DNA from: JBBQXY01 sp038209195
Lineage (GTDB): Bacteria > Chloroflexota > Ktedonobacteria > Ktedonobacterales > Ktedonobacteraceae
Assembly: GCA_038209195.1 (NCBI GenBank)
Contig: JBBQXY010000071.1
Location: forward strand, 1 to 27,175
Direction of reading: 5' to 3'
DNA length: 27,175 bases
The notes under the pieces were generated by a model, which saw nothing but the letters and a program-made list of their open reading frames with translations, searched no databases and was not told where the DNA came from. A program made the position numbers and the translations under genes. This document shows positions 22,727 to 27,175 of the stretch, one piece after another (position 1 is the first letter of the stretch; the number at the start of each line of letters is the position of its first letter).

Positions 22727-24022
22727 TCACAGCGCCACGTCCTCCCGACCAACTTGTACCGTACTCAATAAGGGTACGATCCGATCCCAAATGGCAACCG
22801 CCACAACTGTTTTAGGCATTGTAGGCAAGTCTTCCATCGCACCCGTGGCATGAAAGATACTCACTTTATTGGTTTCTGTACCAAAGCCGCTGTCACCTCT
22901 GCTGACATCATTTGCCACCAGGAGATCCAGGTGCTTGGATAGCAATTTGGTACGTGCATAAGATTCCATGTCATTGGTTTCAGCCGCGAAGCCAACACGT
23001 ACCAGGTTTTTATTGGCCCTACCGCTGCCTGCCACTTGCTTTTCCGCCTCGGCTAGCTCTCCCAGGATATCTGGATTCCGTACCAGAGGGAGAGAAAAAC
23101 CGCCTTCAGCATCAAAGGCCTGCACTTCATCACCGCCACCGCCACTTCCCTTCTTAATTTTTTGTGCTGCAGGCATTGCCGGACGAAAATCGGCTACAGC
23201 GGCACTCATAACGAGCACATCCGCTTTGGCAACTGCGCTCTGAACAGCGTCACGCATTTGTAAAGCTGTTTCGACTGCTCGGAGTTCTATGCCATACGGT
23301 GCTGCTAACGCGACAGGGCCACTGATTAGGATAACGTGTGCGCCACGATCTCTCGCTTCCACCGCTAAAGCAAACCCCATCTTCCCTGTTGAGCGGTTTC
23401 CCACGTAACGAACAGGATCAATCGGTTCGTGCGTACCACCAGCGGTAACTACGACGCGGCGACCCGCGAGGTCACCTGAGCGCCCTAGTACCATGCTAAT
23501 GGCACCGAGCAAGGTTGCTGTTTCTGGCAATCGGCCTGGCCCGATCGCTCCGGAAGCCAGTCGTCCAACTTCTGGCTCTACGATCCATGCTCCCCGTTCC
23601 CGTAACAGGGCCAGGTTGGCCTGTGTTGCCGGATGCGTGTACATGTCTCGATACATCGCCGGTGCCACGATCAAAGGTGCCTTCGTTGCCAGTGCCACAG
23701 CCGTGAGCATGTTGTCAGCTATGCCGTGGGCTAGCTTGGCGATGGTGTTAGCTGTTGCCGGTACTATCGCTATTACCTCTGCTTCCTCTGCTAACGCAAT
23801 ATGAGTCTCGGCGGCGCGTCCTGAAGCTTCCCACAGGTCACTGTACACGGGTCGATGGCTCATAGTTGAGAATGTCAGCGGTCGCACGAAGTCTTCCGCG
23901 TGCTTTGTCAAAATCACATCTACGAGGGCACCTGCCTGTTGCAATTTACTCACCAGGTCAACTGCTTTGTATGATGCAATCCCCCCACAGATACCGACGA
24001 TAATGTGCTTATTGAGTAACAC
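22727..24022 (-). CDS. coaBC: Bifunctional CoaBC (Dfp): phosphopantothenoylcysteine synthetase/decarboxylase
   Basis: It carries out two steps of coenzyme A synthesis: CTP-dependent joining of cysteine to 4'-phosphopantothenate, then FMN-dependent decarboxylation. The protein has 431 residues. The CoaC half (1-190) has GICGGIASYKA, the catalytic His74 in AETHIALAE and PATANT at 88-93. In the PxMNxxMW substrate motif, the Asn is replaced by Tyr (PAMYRDMY, 121-128). The CoaB half (about 195-431) has GGTHEPIDPVRYVGNRSTGKMG and the KIKK lysines. Translation starts at a GTG (24022) without a clear Shine-Dalgarno. The small coiled-coil gene follows directly. Confidence 0.95.
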   Translation of the reverse strand: MLLNKHIIVGICGGIASYKAVDLVSKLQQAGALVDVILTKHAEDFVRPLTFSTMSHRPVYSDLWEASGRAAETHIALAEEAEVIAIVPATANTIAKLAHGIADNMLTAVALATKAPLIVAPAMYRDMYTHPATQANLALLRERGAWIVEPEVGRLASGAIGPGRLPETATLLGAISMVLGRSGDLAGRRVVVTAGGTHEPIDPVRYVGNRSTGKMGFALAVEARDRGAHVILISGPVALAAPYGIELRAVETALQMRDAVQSAVAKADVLVMSAAVADFRPAMPAAQKIKKGSGGGGDEVQAFDAEGGFSLPLVRNPDILGELAEAEKQVAGSGRANKNLVRVGFAAETNDMESYARTKLLSKHLDLLVANDVSRGDSGFGTETNKVSIFHATGAMEDLPTMPKTVVAVAIWDRIVPLLSTVQVGREDVAL

Positions 24023-24235
24023 CGTCTGTTTGCTCGTTCCTTGCTTTGGAAGTTCCTAACCAGTTAACAATAACATACTAGAACACTGCCCGGCAACAAA
24101 TATGCCAAGAAGTACCATTATTTATTATTGCCTGCGAGTTGTAGTAGCCATTACTTCCTTTGCTATGTATAACGGACACCCCAGGGAATTTGGCGGAAAA
24201 GAGCAAGGGTGCTATCCAGAAGTACCGTTGCTCAG

Positions 24236-27175
24236 CTAGAACTTATGGCGCACATCTTTCTTTTTCAAGAAATAGGCGGTGAGTAAACTAAAGATCACAA
24301 TCGTAACCACCAGGGCAAACCACATCAGCAGTAGATGAAGTGTAGCTGGCACCGTGTCCGAGCCCTTGTTGAGGGTTGTAAAAAGCGTCCCTTTATAAGC
24401 GAAGTCGCTGCCACTGCCCAATTTATCACCATGCAAGCCAACTGTCGAACCCATCGCCGCCATCGACCAACGAGCCGCGAAGAATGAGCCGATGAATTGT
24501 AAAGCGCCAGTATTCAGCGGGAAGATGATGCCTGAGAAGATCACCTGTGGAATCAGAATGATCGGGATAAAACTGGTGGCGCGGTCGTTATTAGGGGCGA
24601 ATGCCGAAACGGTTAGCCCCAGCATCAAGCCAGCGAGGGAGGTCAAAGCCATGGTAATATAGATTTCCACAGGGGATGGTAAGAATATGCCTTGCTGTAG
24701 CGGTGCAGCTTTGTTGACCAGAATAACGAGCACCAGGCTTTGCAAGAGGCAGAGGATACCCAGTACGACAATCTTCGAGAACATATACGGCATGATGCCC
24801 AGATTCACCGTGCGTTCGCGCCGATACACGGCGTCCTCTTTGACAATTTCACGTGACCCATTAATACAGCCGAACATGACAGCGGCAAAGGCCATAATGA
24901 AGAGAATTTTCTGTGCATCGCCACCGGAACCCTGCACTATCGAACTTTGTAACACCTGTTCAAGCGTTTGATGTTTTGAAGCTGCGAATTGTTGCCCTTG
25001 GGGTGAGTTTAACGAGTCGACGACACGCTGGCACTTTAGCGAAACTTGTGGATTAGCCGGGCTAATGGGTTGGGTGATATCTACACCTGTTGGGCACGTC
25101 GCGATACTAGTGGGATCAAATGTACCATGGCCTGCCAGGAAGAACAAAATCAACGCGATGATCGGTGCTTGCAAGAGCAGAATCGAGAGGTTGACCTTGT
25201 CGTTTTTCAGCAATTCAACGTAGCGCATGGAAAGCAGCAGGAACTGTTTCAAGGGAGCACCGCGCTTGGGCGGTTTGACCGCGGCCTGGGCGGTTGGCGT
25301 GATGAGGTTAGCCTGACCAGCAAGGTCACGATCAAGTGGTTCTTGCACGTATTGTCTGTAATATGGGGACTCGCTGAAACGCGCCTCTGCCTTGGCCGGA
25401 ATGTCTTTGTCCTCTTCAGTGGGCTCCAGGGAGGTATAGATTTCCGCGAAGTCGGTTTTATTAAAGAACTTTTTGGCCTCGTCCGGCGGGCCGAAGAAGG
25501 CCAGGCGTCCGCCTTGGCAGAGGAAACAGACGTAGTCACACGCATTGATATTGTTAGTAGCATGCGTGACCAGCACAATAGTATGGCCTTTGTCGGCGAG
25601 TTTGCGCAAGAGGAACATCATTTTGCGGTCCAGGCCGGGATCGAGGCCCGAGGTCGGCTCATCCAGAAAGAAGACGCTGGGATTAGCTAGCAACTCAAGG
25701 GCAATGGAAACACGCTTGCGTTGTCCACCGGATAGCTTGCTCACCAATACGTGACGTCGAAACGTCATCTCAACGTCATCGAGCACCTCGTTGATGCGCT
25801 GCTTGATCTGGTCTTCCGTGAAGTCGCTGGGCAAGCGCAATTTAGCGGCGTAGTAGAGGGCGCGGTCAACGGTCAGGTCGCGATGAATAATATCATCTTG
25901 TGGAACATAACCGAGCTGTGTACTAAAGGCAGCCAGATGTTTGTAATAGTCCTGGCCGTTATAGAGTACGGTACCGTCGGAGGGCTGTAGTCCGTTCAAG
26001 GCACCCATGAGGGTAGATTTGCCTGTGCCAGAACCGCCAACCAGAGCCACGAACTTGCGCGGTGGAATCGCCAGCGAGATGTTGTTAATCAGGATAGTAC
26101 GTTTATCACCACGCTGGAAAACAGTATTCACAATGCCGCGCAGTGAGAGGTCAGTAGTCTTGACGGCTTTGTTGAGATGTATCGCGTCGATACGCACGCT
26201 ATTACTCTCATCGTGCTGAGTCAGTTGGCTACCCGTGTAAGTGAGCTTGAACGGGCCGATGCGTATCTCGTCACCGGGGTTGAGCAACTGGTGGTTCGGA
26301 ATGCGCTGAGCGTTGACATAGACGCCATTGGTGCTGCCCAGATTGACAATGCTATAGCCATTTGCTGCACGTTCCAGTCGAGCGTGGTGTGCAGAAACCT
26401 GCGGATGATTCAAGACGAGGTCATTATCCGGATGACGACCAATGGAAATCTGTCCGGCACCCAGGGGAATCGGACGAATTTCAGGCACAATATCTTGTGC
26501 TGCGGCTGAGCCATCGTTGTAGGTCAGAGTGACCAACGTGCCATCATCATTGCCGATACGGAAGACATCACCCCGTTCCAAGCGTTTGCGGAAAGGCTGA
26601 ACAGGTTCGCCCGTGGGCGTTTGTCCTGAGTACAGTATGCCGTTGTACAGAATGCCGTTCGTGGTGTGTGGACGCTGTGGTGGCTGCACTGGCTGTGGAT
26701 GGATGAAGATCAGTGCATCGCCTTCACGGACGATCTGCGCGTGAAAAGCCGAAACTACCTCCTCGGACACGACAATATCATTCAGCGGATGACGCCCGAT
26801 ATTGATAGTCTGTTTGTCCAGTGGATAGACTGGTTTTTCATGGTGAATGTTGGTGCTAACCTCCAATGTTGGCGTGCCACGCGGGATGTTTGCTGTACCC
26901 TGCGACCCTGCTTCTGCTTCGGGTGCGCGTTGCGTACCCATGAGTGACATGGGTGGCATGGGTGGTACAGGTTGTTTGATCGGATTTTGCCACTGCACAG
27001 GTGGCGGTGGCGGCGGAGCAGCTATATTTGGTTGATATCCTTGCTGATTATACTCAAAGGGCTGTTTTGGAAACGCGGGGGTATAATTAGGGAAGTACTG
27101 TTTAGGAACTAAAGTGGGATTAATTTGATGCTCTGATTTATTCGGAGTTATAGACTTCGAAGATAAAATTACTGG
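24236..27175 (-). CDS. Double-FHA ABC exporter (ABCG/Rv1747-like), 5' end outside window
   Basis: This is one polypeptide with two phosphothreonine-binding FHA domains, an ABC ATPase and an ABC2 membrane domain. It is at least 979 residues. The frame stays open through the window edge; the first in-window start, a GTG at 26998, lies in a Pro-rich linker and is not the true start. FHA1 has INIGRHPLND. FHA2 has ISIGRHPDND, SAHHARL and NLGSTNGVYVN, a full pThr-binding set. The ABC part has GGSGTGKST, VPQDD, LSGGQRKRVSIAL, FFLDEPTSGLD and a THA H-loop. Six or so hydrophobic helices follow, with a long extracellular loop containing two Cys. Mycobacterial Rv1747 has the same order and is controlled by Ser/Thr kinase phosphorylation. 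The substrate is unknown. Confidence 0.92.
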   Translation of the reverse strand, partial: PVILSSKSITPNKSEHQINPTLVPKQYFPNYTPAFPKQPFEYNQQGYQPNIAAPPPPPPVQWQNPIKQPVPPMPPMSLMGTQRAPEAEAGSQGTANIPRGTPTLEVSTNIHHEKPVYPLDKQTINIGRHPLNDIVVSEEVVSAFHAQIVREGDALIFIHPQPVQPPQRPHTTNGILYNGILYSGQTPTGEPVQPFRKRLERGDVFRIGNDDGTLVTLTYNDGSAAAQDIVPEIRPIPLGAGQISIGRHPDNDLVLNHPQVSAHHARLERAANGYSIVNLGSTNGVYVNAQRIPNHQLLNPGDEIRIGPFKLTYTGSQLTQHDESNSVRIDAIHLNKAVKTTDLSLRGIVNTVFQRGDKRTILINNISLAIPPRKFVALVGGSGTGKSTLMGALNGLQPSDGTVLYNGQDYYKHLAAFSTQLGYVPQDDIIHRDLTVDRALYYAAKLRLPSDFTEDQIKQRINEVLDDVEMTFRRHVLVSKLSGGQRKRVSIALELLANPSVFFLDEPTSGLDPGLDRKMMFLLRKLADKGHTIVLVTHATNNINACDYVCFLCQGGRLAFFGPPDEAKKFFNKTDFAEIYTSLEPTEEDKDIPAKAEARFSESPYYRQYVQEPLDRDLAGQANLITPTAQAAVKPPKRGAPLKQFLLLSMRYVELLKNDKVNLSILLLQAPIIALILFFLAGHGTFDPTSIATCPTGVDITQPISPANPQVSLKCQRVVDSLNSPQGQQFAASKHQTLEQVLQSSIVQGSGGDAQKILFIMAFAAVMFGCINGSREIVKEDAVYRRERTVNLGIMPYMFSKIVVLGILCLLQSLVLVILVNKAAPLQQGIFLPSPVEIYITMALTSLAGLMLGLTVSAFAPNNDRATSFIPIILIPQVIFSGIIFPLNTGALQFIGSFFAARWSMAAMGSTVGLHGDKLGSGSDFAYKGTLFTTLNKGSDTVPATLHLLLMWFALVVTIVIFSLLTAYFLKKKDVRHKF

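Noticed and set aside
25046..25690. 214-codon plus-strand ORF opposite the ABC exporter
   Set aside because: It is antisense to the ATPase and linker region of a clear gene, with no motif of its own.

Overview
The window looks like the chromosome of a free-living bacterium of the phylum Chloroflexota, most likely a Ktedonobacteria-type lineage. This is inferred from the gene mix (an FHA/ABC exporter, an AIM24 protein with a zinc ribbon and a Pro/Gln linker, a MEDS-domain protein), the many palindromic intergenic repeats and the moderate GC. It has not been tested by a database search. Most genes are housekeeping or regulatory. The accessory material sits at about 4.1-6.8 kb, inside ftsK, and in the repeat-filled gaps.

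Layout. A tRNA-Thr(UGU) with a near-consensus promoter is followed by a K+-channel-like membrane protein (+). Facing it is a minus-strand amidase -> protein-L-isoaspartate methyltransferase pair. Upstream of the amidase lie a MITE-like palindrome (4149-4314) and an AT-rich two-gene cassette: an OLD/AAA_21-type ATPase and a TOPRIM-like DUF4276 protein, a likely anti-phage module. A 31-bp direct repeat brackets the cassette, and its far copy is fused to an array of 16-bp tandem repeats. Next on the plus strand are a SAM methyltransferase, RNase J behind a hairpin-rich leader and ended by a 24-bp-stem terminator, and FtsK. The ftsK P-loop is split by a 407-residue intein that carries a LAGLIDADG endonuclease.

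A 0.7-kb gap of nested palindromes and 17-bp repeats separates ftsK from minus-strand trmD. Divergent from trmD are a PAS histidine kinase, an OmpR/PhoB response regulator (ATG overlapping the kinase stop) and a URO-D-superfamily protein with methyltransferase-type Cys motifs. A consensus promoter overlaps the stop of that gene and opens a 290-nt structured leader before a coupled NUDIX / small membrane protein / MEDS operon. This operon ends at a 21-bp-stem terminator shared with a convergent AIM24 gene. The rest is on the minus strand: coaBC, a small coiled-coil gene behind it, and a double-FHA ABC exporter (Rv1747-like) whose frame stays open to the right edge, so its N-terminus lies outside the window.

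How the genes relate. The kinase/regulator pair and the FHA exporter point to phosphorylation-based signalling. RNase J, TrmD, FtsK, CoaBC and the tRNA are core functions. The AAA-DUF4276 cassette, the intein and the repeats are the mobile part. Many starts were moved inward from the longest possible ORF because a Shine-Dalgarno sequence or a stop/start overlap identifies the true start.
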